Shown here: in pieces, positions 5,231-10,486 of the stretch | How positions within the stretch are numbered: the first letter of the stretch is position 1 | How the letters are laid out: each line of letters opens with the position of its first letter | Assembly (NCBI GenBank): GCA_964396115.1 | Contig: CAYNDL010000032.1 | Coordinates: 1 to 10,486 of the forward strand | DNA length: 10,486 bases | From: CAYNDL01 sp964396115 | Lineage (GTDB): Bacteria > Patescibacteriota > Andersenbacteria > UBA10190 > CAIZMI01 | Direction: 5' to 3' | The notes under the pieces: model-generated | Told to the model about the DNA's origin: nothing | What the model saw: the letters and a program-made list of their open reading frames with translations, nothing else | Database searches by the model: none | Translations under genes and position numbers: made by a program

Positions 5231-5494
5231 TTAGGCGACGAGAAAGTTTCGCTTTCCTGCCACCAATTCCAGAATGATGTCGAAGACATCACGGCCGTCC
5301 TGGGTATAGCCACTGAGCTGGAACACGTTCGGCCGCTTGCTCGCCTTGCCGTAACGCGCGAGCTTGGCTCCCGATTTCAGGAGGGCCAATTCTCGCGTTC
5401 CGCCTTCACAAGCCTGCCGCAAGAGTTCGTTGAGCAATTGCTCGCCCCCGGCGATCTGGATCGCCTGGTGACGAGTAATGAGGACATTCACCAT
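5231..5494 (-). CDS. Small soluble protein, unknown
   Basis: This 87-aa protein starts MVNVLITRHQ. The ATG at 5494 has GGGAGA eight bases upstream, and the gene lies 17 bp after the stop of the 133-aa gene, the only close pair in the array, so the two are probably co-translated. The sequence reads as a helical N-terminal half (LLNELLRQACEGG) and a C-terminal half with strand-like pieces (NVFQLSGYTQDGRDVFDIIL). There is no signal or membrane segment. No family is recognised. Confidence 0.65.
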   Translation of the reverse strand: MVNVLITRHQAIQIAGGEQLLNELLRQACEGGTRELALLKSGAKLARYGKASKRPNVFQLSGYTQDGRDVFDIILELVAGKRNFLVA

Positions 5495-5511
5495 CGATTT
5501 GATCTCCCTTG

Positions 5512-5913
5512 TTACATGCCCAAGTTCTTCAGCCACACCCGCATGGGGACCACATGCAACTCGAGCTGATGAGGATAGTTGACGCGAGAAGCATCGTCCA
5601 CGTTTTCAGTGACGACAGCAAAGCACATCACCTCTCCAAATCCGACCTTGTTGCTTTTAAGATACCTTTCTACCTCAGATCGCAGCTCTCCATAGCTTGT
5701 CAACAGCTGACGGTGCACGAGTATTTGCTCGCCTTTATTCAAGAAGCGAGTCATTCCTTGCACCAACCCACGATTGTCCATCATAACAATCGTTACTTCC
5801 GTCTGCTTCATGGGGAGCGCTGATTTCTTCTTCTTGGAACCCAGCCAGCGGACCAGGAAGATGACTCCTGTCGCGGCAACGAGAACACCGAGAACTATCA
5901 TGCTTGCTTCCAT
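5512..5913 (-). CDS. Single-pass membrane protein with cytoplasmic domain, unknown
   Basis: This 133-aa protein has an N-terminal membrane helix at ~5-24, a KKKK stop-transfer patch at 27-30 placing the rest in the cytoplasm, and a ~95-residue soluble domain of mixed helix and strand. The ATG at 5913 has GGAGA seven bases upstream. The 87-aa gene follows 17 bp downstream, so they may form one functional pair. The anchor-plus-small-domain plan recurs in other genes of this array. No family is recognised. Confidence 0.7.
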   Translation of the reverse strand: MEASMIVLGVLVAATGVIFLVRWLGSKKKKSALPMKQTEVTIVMMDNRGLVQGMTRFLNKGEQILVHRQLLTSYGELRSEVERYLKSNKVGFGEVMCFAVVTENVDDASRVNYPHQLELHVVPMRVWLKNLGM

Positions 5914-5936
5914 CTTTCATCTCCGGGTTATGGTGT

Positions 5937-6018
5937 CCGCCACTGACGACCACAAAAAAAATTTAATTGTGGTGGTCGTCATTGGTGAACGGGCGAGCTG
6001 ATGAGTTTCGGCTCGCCC
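5937..6018 (-). repeat. Two-hairpin spacer element, second type, copy 1
   Basis: On the minus strand GGGCGAG/CTCGCCC (6012-6018 with 5991-5997) is followed by a long dyad TGACGAC/GTCGTCA (5975-5981 with 5944-5950) with A/T-rich centre. The dyad part (5937-5989) is repeated at 7154-7205 with one A inserted or lost. It fills the spacer between the 48-aa and 133-aa genes and ends about 24 bp before the latter. Confidence 0.75.
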
Positions 6019-6025
6019 TAGTTTG

Positions 6026-6172
6026 CTACGAACATTTCTTGTCCTCGCGTTTTTCCTGCGGTTTCTGGTTGCGTAACACGGCCAGCAAAAAGCTCAGGCA
6101 GTGTCGCAGATCTCCGGCGTTGCTGTTCTGCAGCGTCTTGAGAGTGGACGAGGGTAAAGCTACGGCGACCAT
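6026..6172 (-). CDS. Very small protein, unknown
   Basis: This 48-aa frame starts MVAVALPSST at an ATG with a strong AAAGGAGG seven to eight bases upstream. Other frames over this stretch lack a binding site. It has a short hydrophobic patch (LSFLLAVL at ~26-33) and a charged tail (KPQEKREDKKCS). It is flanked by the pseudoknot element upstream and a two-hairpin element downstream. The case for coding rests on the binding site and the array pattern. No family is recognised. Confidence 0.55.
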   Translation of the reverse strand: MVAVALPSSTLKTLQNSNAGDLRHCLSFLLAVLRNQKPQEKREDKKCS

Positions 6173-6194
6173 GGCAATCCTCCTTTTTCCACGG

Positions 6195-6347
6195 TTTCAA
6201 CCGCCAAACAACTGCTTAGCGATTTAAATATGGAGGGGAGGTGTTAGGATGCACCTCCCCGTGAACTCGTCTTTTTATTTTTCGCAGGCACGAGTTTATT
6301 TTCCTGCTTATCCCCTATCGCCTTCCTGTGACTTGGGGAGAAGGAAC
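6195..6347 (-). repeat. Pseudoknot-plus-hairpin element, copy 2 (identical to 5076-5228)
   Basis: All 153 bases match copy 1. The paired segments are 6303-6307/6284-6288 and 6290-6295/6265-6270 for the pseudoknot, and 6252-6260/6235-6243 for the G-rich hairpin. It begins six bases after the stop of the 137-aa gene and ends 22 bp before the ATG of the 48-aa gene. The genes next to it are unrelated to those beside copy 1. Confidence 0.8.
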
Positions 6348-6353
6348 AGAAGG

Positions 6354-6767
6354 TCAAAGCGCTGCGTTGAGGTACTCTCGTTCTTCGCCGACAGTGAAAA
6401 TGCCAGCAAGCGGGGTGTCGTGGGTCATGGTAATGACTTCCCCATCCTCACGGCATTGAACATACAAAAGATACAGGTCCGTCCAGCCTACGATCGGGGA
6501 CTGGCAACAGCTCAGCACTTCGTAGCTATTACCGCGCTGCAAGTCGTTCAGACTGAGAAACTTCTTCTTTCGAAGCTCCTTGGGTGCCACAAAGCGGCGA
6601 CCGTAGAGGGTGGCGATGAGGAACACGGGCAGAAAAAGTGTCGCGAAGACCGCCGACACCGGAATCCCTCCCACGATGCCCAAATACCGATGGAGCATTG
6701 CGAAGAATCCGAACCAGGCCAGCGCCACCGTCACAAGGATCGTAACAACCATAGCCAAGCGTTTCAT
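6354..6767 (-). CDS. Two-helix membrane protein with C-terminal domain, unknown
   Basis: This 137-aa protein starts MKRLAM. The ATG at 6767 is chosen over a GTG two codons earlier because GGAGA lies six bases upstream of the ATG. Helix 1 spans ~5-24 and helix 2 ~31-55, which contains GIVGGI. A basic stretch (GRR, RKKK) puts the ~70-residue C-terminal domain in the cytoplasm. That domain includes NDLQRGNSYEVLS and ends near GIFTVGEE. The 147-aa protein at 9742-10185 has the same plan, including GTVGGI in helix 2, so the two may be distant relatives. Function unknown. Confidence 0.75.
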   Translation of the reverse strand: MKRLAMVVTILVTVALAWFGFFAMLHRYLGIVGGIPVSAVFATLFLPVFLIATLYGRRFVAPKELRKKKFLSLNDLQRGNSYEVLSCCQSPIVGWTDLYLLYVQCREDGEVITMTHDTPLAGIFTVGEEREYLNAAL

Positions 6768-6816
6768 GATCACTCTCCGTTAAGGGATATGCCCTTCTGG
6801 GCGAATTTAGGTAGAC

Positions 6817-6889
6817 CCGCCAGCAGAAACTAAACAGTAATTTTTGCTGGCGGATGGATGAGCTTTCACACATGGTTTGGTACTCATCC
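6817..6889 (-). repeat. Two-hairpin spacer element, second type (variant)
   Basis: On the minus strand the perfect GGATGAG/CTCATCC (6883-6889 with 6856-6862) is followed by the perfect CCGCCAGCA/TGCTGGCGG (6845-6853 with 6817-6825). The first hairpin is the counterpart of GGGCGAG and GGACGAG in sibling spacers, with compensating changes, and its loop begins TACCAAA. The second stem differs in sequence from its siblings. Confidence 0.75.
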
Positions 6890-6932
6890 TTGGGCGCAAT
6901 AACGCCAACCAATCTTGTTGTTGCTTTGCAGA

Positions 6933-7109
6933 TTACTGCGGCCGTCGTGTCCAGAACTTGGACACGATGACGTAACCCTTGTTGCGGGGCTTTTCCAGCC
7001 GTTCGCGGCGTTGCTGCTGTCGCCGCGCATTCATGGCAGCGCGCACAGGCTCCATCAGAGCAGTTGTGTTGTTACGCATCGTTGCCACAATTTTTTCTGC
7101 CTGGGTCAT
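6933..7109 (-). CDS. Small basic protein, unknown
   Basis: This 58-aa frame starts MTQAEKIVAT. The ATG at 7109 has GGAGA nine bases upstream. An upstream ATG at 7172 would run through the conserved dyad and has no binding site. The sequence is strongly basic with a run of Arg and Gln (~29-38: RRQQQRRERL), predicted mostly helical, and ends KFWTRRPQ. A nucleic-acid contact is possible from the charge alone. No family is recognised. Confidence 0.55.
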   Translation of the reverse strand: MTQAEKIVATMRNNTTALMEPVRAAMNARRQQQRRERLEKPRNKGYVIVSKFWTRRPQ

Positions 7110-7153
7110 GATCGTATCTCTCCATGAATAGTTTTCATCCCTCCAAACCCGAC

Positions 7154-7236
7154 CCGCCACTGACGACCACAAAAAAATTTAATTGTGGTGGTCGTCATTG
7201 GTGAATGGACGAGATTTTACATTTCGGTACTCGTCC
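7154..7236 (-). repeat. Two-hairpin spacer element, second type, copy 2
   Basis: On the minus strand GGACGAG/CTCGTCC (7230-7236 with 7207-7213; loop starts TACCGAAA) is followed by the TGACGAC dyad (7191-7197 with 7161-7167). The dyad part (7154-7205) matches 5937-5989 except for one A in the central run. Confidence 0.75.
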
Positions 7237-7253
7237 TTAACCGTTGATGGGCA

Positions 7254-8021
7254 CTACTTACCCTTCTTCTTCCCGCTGCTCTTCTTGCCACCGTTCCCCT
7301 TCTTGCAGGAGAGGGCGGCGCGAGCCAGCTGACGCTGCCGGCGCTCCGCTGCGAGCCGCGCTTTTTCGGCGGGGTCGCTGGGAGTCTTGCTTCGGTGGGG
7401 GATCTGCACTTCGAAACGAGTGCATTCCTGCTCGGGAACGGATCTTACCAGGTACAGGAATTGCGCTGCGGAGCGGTCGCTCTTCCGTGCCTCTCGCAAG
7501 AGATCTTCCCATCCGTACTCGGGGAACCGCGCGCCAAAAGAGACCGGAATCCCAGAGTCCACGAGACGCTGGATCGCAACAATCCCCGCACGGGAGAAGT
7601 CGATCGCGCGCGCTTCGCGAAGCAGCTGGTAAGCCTCTGTACGCCTTCCTTCGGCCACGAGCTTCTTGCCACAGGCCTGGGCTTGGCTGGCATCGATGAA
7701 TAGTTTGCGGACGCGGGTCATGAGACCCACGAGAACCGCCAGCAGCCCGCGGGCCGCGTTGTCGGCCGCCATGTTGACGGCAGCCTTGGCGTTGTCGCTC
7801 AGTGAGCCAAAGAAGGGCTCACCGAGATCGTGCAGACCCTGTTCGAGCCCGCGGACGTCGTTGTCCTGCTTCGCTTTCAGAATCAAACCGAAGGCGCCCG
7901 CTGCACGCAGACACTTTCGCGCTTCGAGCTCCTGACGAGCCGCCGGAAAGTTGACCTTGGGTTTTTCCGCGTTCACCACGACGGGGGTCTGGACCAAGTG
8001 GCTATCAATGACGGTACTCAT
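7254..8021 (-). CDS. Helical protein with Lys-rich tail, unknown
   Basis: This is the longest array gene, 255 aa, from an ATG at 8021 with AAGGAA eight bases upstream. Residues ~27-205 are mostly Ala/Leu/Arg-rich helices (for example ARGLLAVLVGLMTRVR at 90-105 and RTEAYQLLREARAI at 127-140). Residues ~215-255 become very basic, ending in Gly/Lys/Ser repeats (GGKKSSGKKKGK). There is no signal peptide or obvious membrane helix. The tail suggests binding to nucleic acid or another polyanion (inference). The complementary strand also carries long open frames here, explained by the high G+C of this gene. No family is recognised. Confidence 0.75.
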   Translation of the reverse strand: MSTVIDSHLVQTPVVVNAEKPKVNFPAARQELEARKCLRAAGAFGLILKAKQDNDVRGLEQGLHDLGEPFFGSLSDNAKAAVNMAADNAARGLLAVLVGLMTRVRKLFIDASQAQACGKKLVAEGRRTEAYQLLREARAIDFSRAGIVAIQRLVDSGIPVSFGARFPEYGWEDLLREARKSDRSAAQFLYLVRSVPEQECTRFEVQIPHRSKTPSDPAEKARLAAERRQRQLARAALSCKKGNGGKKSSGKKKGK

Positions 8022-8073
8022 CGCACGAGTTCCTTGAAAAAGAGGACCTAAATCCCTGTCCGAAAAACCACTG

Positions 8074-8141
8074 TTTCAATCGCAAGAAAAATCGCGACTG
8101 AAAGGTAGCGGGGAGACAAGACCACTTTGGCCGGTCTCCCC
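8074..8141 (-). repeat. Two-hairpin spacer element (divergent)
   Basis: On the minus strand the perfect GGGGAGAC/GTCTCCCC (8134-8141 with 8110-8117) is followed by a 10-bp stem TTTCAGTCGC/GCGATTGAAA (8094-8103 with 8074-8083). The second stem includes one G.U pair that would be a mismatch on the plus strand, which fits a minus-strand transcript. Confidence 0.7.
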
Positions 8142-8168
8142 TGTTGATTTGCCGTTCCGGTTAATGGC

Positions 8169-8360
8169 TCACCGTGGCTTCCGGGTCCGAACTGGACTCC
8201 GCTTCGATCCGTGGCTGCTCGGTTCATGGGATTCCACAAGACGGTTTTCCACCATTGCGTTGAACGCGGCTTCCCGATCTGCCAACCCTTCCACGCGGAT
8301 TCGGTGCATGAGATCGGATTCGCTGACTTCACTCTCGAGAGCCATATCGGCCTGACACAT
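8169..8360 (-). CDS. Small acidic-to-basic protein, unknown
   Basis: This 63-aa frame starts MCQADMALES. The ATG at 8360 has AAGGAGTG about six bases upstream. An upstream ATG at 8390 lacks a binding site. The N-terminal half is acidic (ESEVSESD), the middle probably helical (LADREAAFNAMVENRL), and the tail Ser/Arg/Lys-rich (GSKRSPVRTRKPR). There is no membrane segment. No family is recognised. Start choice and array position support coding. Confidence 0.55.
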   Translation of the reverse strand: MCQADMALESEVSESDLMHRIRVEGLADREAAFNAMVENRLVESHEPSSHGSKRSPVRTRKPR

Positions 8361-8393
8361 AGAACACTCCTTCCATAGATCTGGGTCCATCGT

Positions 8394-8495
8394 TTAAGTT
8401 GTCCACGAAACGTCTCGCGAACAACTTAAGTATGGAGGGGACGTTACCGTCCCCATATTATCTCATTTTTTATACAGGATGAGTTATTAACCTGC
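8394..8495 (-). repeat. Pseudoknot-plus-hairpin element, diverged copy
   Basis: On the minus strand GCAGG (8491-8495) pairs with CCTGT (8474-8478, one G.U) and CTCAT (8479-8483) with ATGAG (8462-8466), interlocked, with A-rich loop ATAAAAA. They are followed by GGGGACG/CGTCCCC (8448-8454 with 8437-8443), TCCATA, and the 9-bp stem TTAAGTTGT/ACAACTTAA (8421-8429 with 8394-8402). The stems differ in sequence from copies 1 and 2 but keep pairing. Confidence 0.8.
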
Positions 8496-8513
8496 TGCCC
8501 CTCATCTCAAACC

Positions 8514-9029
8514 TCACTGACCGAGACTTTTCACGTACTCCCAGTTTCCACCGAGGAAGCGGACTGTGTGCTGGATACTCGTCCCCGTCTTAATGCTACT
8601 GTCCTCCACCCGGTCGGTTTCGGAGTTTGCGTAGATCTTCGCGAGCACTTTGGCCAGTTCCGCCGAGCGAAACGACTCGAGAACCGAAGGCTCATACCGG
8701 TAGGTTGAACAAAAAGTGAAGCTACCGGCGACCCCGTTCTGAAACACCATCGAAGTGAGATTCCAGGGAGCTCGCTTCCAAGAGACAAACTCCATCTGAA
8801 CCTCTGTTTCGCGAATGCGGATCCGCACCTCGTCGAAGACGCCGCCCTCGCCTTCCGCGACCTTGCGGAGAACAGGGAGCAGCTTCTCGACATGGTACAG
8901 CGATGGCTTCTCGCTGTACTTGATCGACCAGGACTGTTCCTGTCGATCGATCCGAAGCGGAAGGGGCTGTTCGGCGGCCGATACCAGCGATGCAACCAAG
9001 ACCACCACGAGAGCAACAATCGTCTTCAT
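8514..9029 (-). CDS. Secreted protein, unknown
   Basis: This 171-aa protein starts MKTIVALVVV. The ATG at 9029 is chosen because it gives a clean Sec signal peptide (basic start, hydrophobic 4-16, VSA before Ala19) and has GGAG about nine bases upstream. An ATG 11 codons earlier would bury the signal. The mature ~150 residues look like an alpha/beta domain with alternating strands (VRIRIRETEVQMEFVSW at ~68-84) and a helix (SAELAKVLAKIYANS at ~122-136). It has a single Cys in the mature part, so no disulfide is expected within it. It is the only clearly exported product in the array. No family is recognised. Confidence 0.75.
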   Translation of the reverse strand: MKTIVALVVVLVASLVSAAEQPLPLRIDRQEQSWSIKYSEKPSLYHVEKLLPVLRKVAEGEGGVFDEVRIRIRETEVQMEFVSWKRAPWNLTSMVFQNGVAGSFTFCSTYRYEPSVLESFRSAELAKVLAKIYANSETDRVEDSSIKTGTSIQHTVRFLGGNWEYVKSLGQ

Positions 9030-9056
9030 GTGACAAGCTCCAAGAACGGGTTCCAC

Positions 9057-9180
9057 TTTCAACCGCCAAACAACGTGCTTAGCGATTTAAATATGGAGGG
9101 GAGATGTTAGGACACCTCCCCGTAATCTCGTTTTCATTTTGCAGGAACGAGTCATACCTGCTCCCCTATCGCCTTCCTAA
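9057..9180 (-). repeat. Pseudoknot-plus-hairpin element, close variant of copies 1 and 2
   Basis: On the minus strand GCAGG (9157-9161) pairs with CCTGC (9141-9145) and CTCGTT (9146-9151) with AACGAG (9127-9132), interlocked, with an A-rich loop. The hairpin is GGGGAGGTG/CATCTCCCC (9113-9121 with 9098-9106), where copies 1 and 2 have CACCTCCCC: the change turns G-C into G.U on the minus strand and keeps the stem. The flanking CGATAGGGG and TTTCAACCGCC are shared, with several indels in loops. Confidence 0.8.
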
Positions 9181-9202
9181 TGGCTCGGGACAAAAAAACA
9201 AA

Positions 9203-9532
9203 TCACTCGGCTACTGCGACCGCAACTGGTTCACTCGTCGTGAACCTCTTCGGCAGTTTCTGCCGGCTTCGCACCAAAAAACGTTTCTTACCGAACCGGA
9301 CAACTGAGTACCAGTGTTCATTGTCCTTCACTTCGCTCGCAACCTCCCAGCCGTCTTCACGTGGCAAGTTCTTCAACTCCACCACAGAATCCCCCAGGGG
9401 CTTCCTTTTCAGAAGATCCCAGGCGATGTTAAGGGAGGCCAAAACGATTGCCACTAGCCACATCCGGTCCGACCAGAAGTTGACCAGTGCAACACCAAAC
9501 ACCGTCCACGCTGCTGCGTTAACCAAGTGCAT
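9203..9532 (-). CDS. Two-helix membrane protein with C-terminal domain, unknown
   Basis: This 109-aa protein starts MHLVNAAAWT. The ATG at 9532 has a strong AAGGAGG seven bases upstream. The frame is open further up, but those starts lack a site. Hydrophobic segments lie at ~4-20 and ~24-41, followed by KRK. The C-terminal ~65 residues look beta-rich (GWEVASEVKDNEHWYSVVRF, GKKRFLVRSR), resembling in layout the C-terminal domains of the 137-aa and 147-aa proteins. It may belong to one loose family of membrane-anchored small domains (inference). Function unknown. Confidence 0.7.
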   Translation of the reverse strand: MHLVNAAAWTVFGVALVNFWSDRMWLVAIVLASLNIAWDLLKRKPLGDSVVELKNLPREDGWEVASEVKDNEHWYSVVRFGKKRFLVRSRQKLPKRFTTSEPVAVAVAE

Positions 9533-9606
9533 CACTTTCCCTCCTTGTCGTGATTCCTGTCTGCTACTCGTCGTGAGTTGCATGGCGAACAGGATTTGCA
9601 CCACTT

Positions 9607-9705
9607 CTTTAGCAGTCCAAACTTTGAACAGCTAAAGTATGGTGAGGAGGGCAGATAGGTTCTACCCTCCTCTTATCTCATTTTTAGCAGGCTGAGTATT
9701 TTCCT
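9607..9705 (-). repeat. Hairpin element, most diverged relative of the pseudoknot family
   Basis: On the minus strand CTCA (9693-9696) pairs with TGAG (9677-9680) around a CCTGCTAAAAA-type loop. GAGGAGGG/CCCTCCTC (9665-9672 with 9644-9651), ACCATA and CTTTAGC/GCTAAAG (9631-9637 with 9607-9613) follow. The order and linker match the other copies. The second pseudoknot stem is only AGG/CCT here, so the knot is doubtful in this copy. Confidence 0.65.
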
Positions 9706-9741
9706 TTTCCCTAGCGCTCAAATCCTATGAACTCGGGAAAA

Positions 9742-10185
9742 TCACCGGGGCGACGTTTCAAAGCCACGTTCGAGGGGGATGACCTCGAAATCATCGTGTT
9801 CCGCGATCTGGACGCCCGCAGCGGGTATGGCAAACTGGCTGACCCAGATCACCTTCTCGTTGGTGTCGCGATTCCGCAACACGGCGTAGTGGTCGATGGC
9901 AAAAACGAGAGAAAACTCTGATTCAGCTCCTTGGCAAATCAAGTCCCAAGTTCCGAATCCGAGATCCTTGTAGCATCGCCCAACGCGGAATCTCTGCTCA
10001 CTCTCCTTGTTCCGGAAATTCCGGTCACGAATGATGTCGCCGACGCACAGTGACAGGAGGATACCGGCCGCAGTTCCCCACAAGATGCCACCGACGGTGC
10101 CCATGCTTTCGTTAACGGCAGCGGCGACGCCAGCCAAAATCAGGAACACCACGAACGCAACAACCTTCCCCATGGTTTCTTTCAT
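9742..10185 (-). CDS. Two-helix membrane protein with C-terminal domain, unknown
   Basis: This 147-aa protein starts MKETMGKVVA. The ATG at 10185 has GGAGA six bases upstream. Helix 1 spans ~6-24 and helix 2 ~29-48 (containing GTVGGI, compare GIVGGI in the 137-aa protein). A charged stretch (RDRNFRNKESEQR) follows, and then a ~80-residue, probably beta-rich cytoplasmic domain (FRVGRCYKDLG, FAIDHYAVLRNRDTNEKVIW). It closely follows the layout of the 137-aa protein. No family is recognised. Confidence 0.75.
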   Translation of the reverse strand: MKETMGKVVAFVVFLILAGVAAAVNESMGTVGGILWGTAAGILLSLCVGDIIRDRNFRNKESEQRFRVGRCYKDLGFGTWDLICQGAESEFSLVFAIDHYAVLRNRDTNEKVIWVSQFAIPAAGVQIAEHDDFEVIPLERGFETSPR

Positions 10186-10226
10186 CGCAATTCTCCGGAA
10201 CAGAAGGATAGGGGGTCCACATTCAC

Positions 10227-10317
10227 AGTCGCCAAGTAAGCCTTTACGACTACGATATGGAGGGGACGTCGCCGTCCCCGTATCTCATTTTTTGCACAGG
10301 ATGAGTTTGTAACCTGT
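10227..10317 (-). repeat. Pseudoknot-plus-hairpin element, diverged copy
   Basis: On the minus strand ACAGG (10313-10317) pairs with CCTGT (10296-10300) and CTCAT (10301-10305) with ATGAG (10284-10288), interlocked, with loop GCAAAAA. GGGGACG/CGTCCCC (10273-10279 with 10262-10268), TCCATA and AGTCG/CGACT (10247-10251 with 10227-10231) follow. ACAGG/CCTGT here against GCAGG/CCTGC in copies 1 and 2 is a compensated change. Confidence 0.8.
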
Positions 10318-10332
10318 CATTATCTTGAACGA

Positions 10333-10486
10333 TCATTCCACGCCACTTTTGACGACGTGTACCTGCTTGCAGGAAAAGCACTTGCGCTCTTTGCGCCAGT
10401 GCCAAGCCCCTGTTTCAGGATGCGAGTAGTCGTGGCCGGTATCGATCCTCCAACTGAAGGTGAACCGGCTGCCGCAGTTCGGACAC
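10333..10486 (-). CDS. Zinc-ribbon protein, C-terminal part (5' end outside window)
   Basis: The last ~50 codons of a minus-strand gene enter at the window edge. They show CPNCGS and, 32 residues later, CFSCKQ, two CxxC pairs spaced as in a zinc ribbon, then a short tail ending SGVE and TGA. The residues between the pairs are rich in His, Trp, Arg and Asp. Such ribbons bind nucleic acid or serve as small structural domains; which applies here cannot be told without the start. It is the first visible gene of the array. Confidence 0.6.
   Translation of the reverse strand, partial: CPNCGSRFTFSWRIDTGHDYSHPETGAWHWRKERKCFSCKQVHVVKSGVE

Noticed and set aside
7244..8051. Long plus-strand open frames opposite the 255-aa gene
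   Set aside because: They lack ribosome binding sites, have Arg/Ser/Pro-rich composition typical of shadow frames, and are explained by the high G+C of the minus-strand gene.
5076..9180. CRISPR array or transposon ends
   Set aside because: The repeats are 50-153 bp, irregularly spaced with genes between them, and no cas gene, transposase or target-site duplication is visible.
5076..10317. Spacer hairpins as ordinary Rho-independent terminators
   Set aside because: Most of the strong stems are not followed by a U tract on the coding strand, and several come in twos or threes with conserved linkers. Only 4517-4539 has a proper U run.
4240..10486. Integron cassette array with attC sites
   Set aside because: One-strand small genes with intervening folded sites fit superficially, but I find no consistent GTTRRRY/RYYYAAC core pairs at the element ends, the elements fold as several separate hairpins rather than one long imperfect palindrome, and no integrase is in the window.

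Overview
The window looks like a chromosomal piece of a Patescibacteria (CPR) bacterium, most plausibly Parcubacteria-like. The signs are tRNA genes without encoded CCA, a signal-peptide and membrane-anchored polymer-forming (bactofilin-like) protein, minimal signalling genes, and many very short proteins. This placement is inference, because no marker gene settles the taxonomy. TGA is used as an ordinary stop (radical SAM gene, kinase, several small genes), which argues against the TGA=Gly codes of Gracilibacteria and Absconditabacteria.

Layout. 1-1040: the 3' part of a plus-strand radical SAM gene, ending in two terminators. 1055-2152: a minus-strand bactofilin-like membrane protein. 2245-2676: a tRNA cluster with Arg(UCG) minus, His(GUG) plus and Arg(UCU) minus, separated by clear terminators. 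The tRNA-His has coordinated departures from consensus in its D and T loops. 2719-3937: an overlapping receiver and histidine-kinase pair. The kinase has an intact ATPase domain but Arg in place of the phospho-accepting His, and the receiver is partly degenerate.

3984-4217: a terminator preceded on the minus strand by a rod-shaped RNA of about 128 nt with four nested helices. Its 5' arm could alternatively pair with the terminator, so it is either a free-standing 6S-like RNA or an attenuator leader for the kinase operon.

4240-10486: an accessory array of at least 13 short genes, all on the minus strand (48-255 aa, none recognised; several are small membrane proteins, one is secreted, one is a zinc ribbon). 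Nearly every gene is separated from the next by 80-215 bp holding two or three strong hairpins. Six of these spacers carry versions of one element: an apparent H-type pseudoknot with an A-rich loop, then a G-rich hairpin, a (U/A)CCAUA linker and a third hairpin. Paired bases co-vary between copies, and G.U pairs occur only if the minus strand is the RNA. Two copies, in front of unrelated genes, are identical over 153 bp. A second hairpin family occupies three or four other spacers. This array of unknown small genes, each carrying a repeated structured RNA, is the most interesting content of the window.
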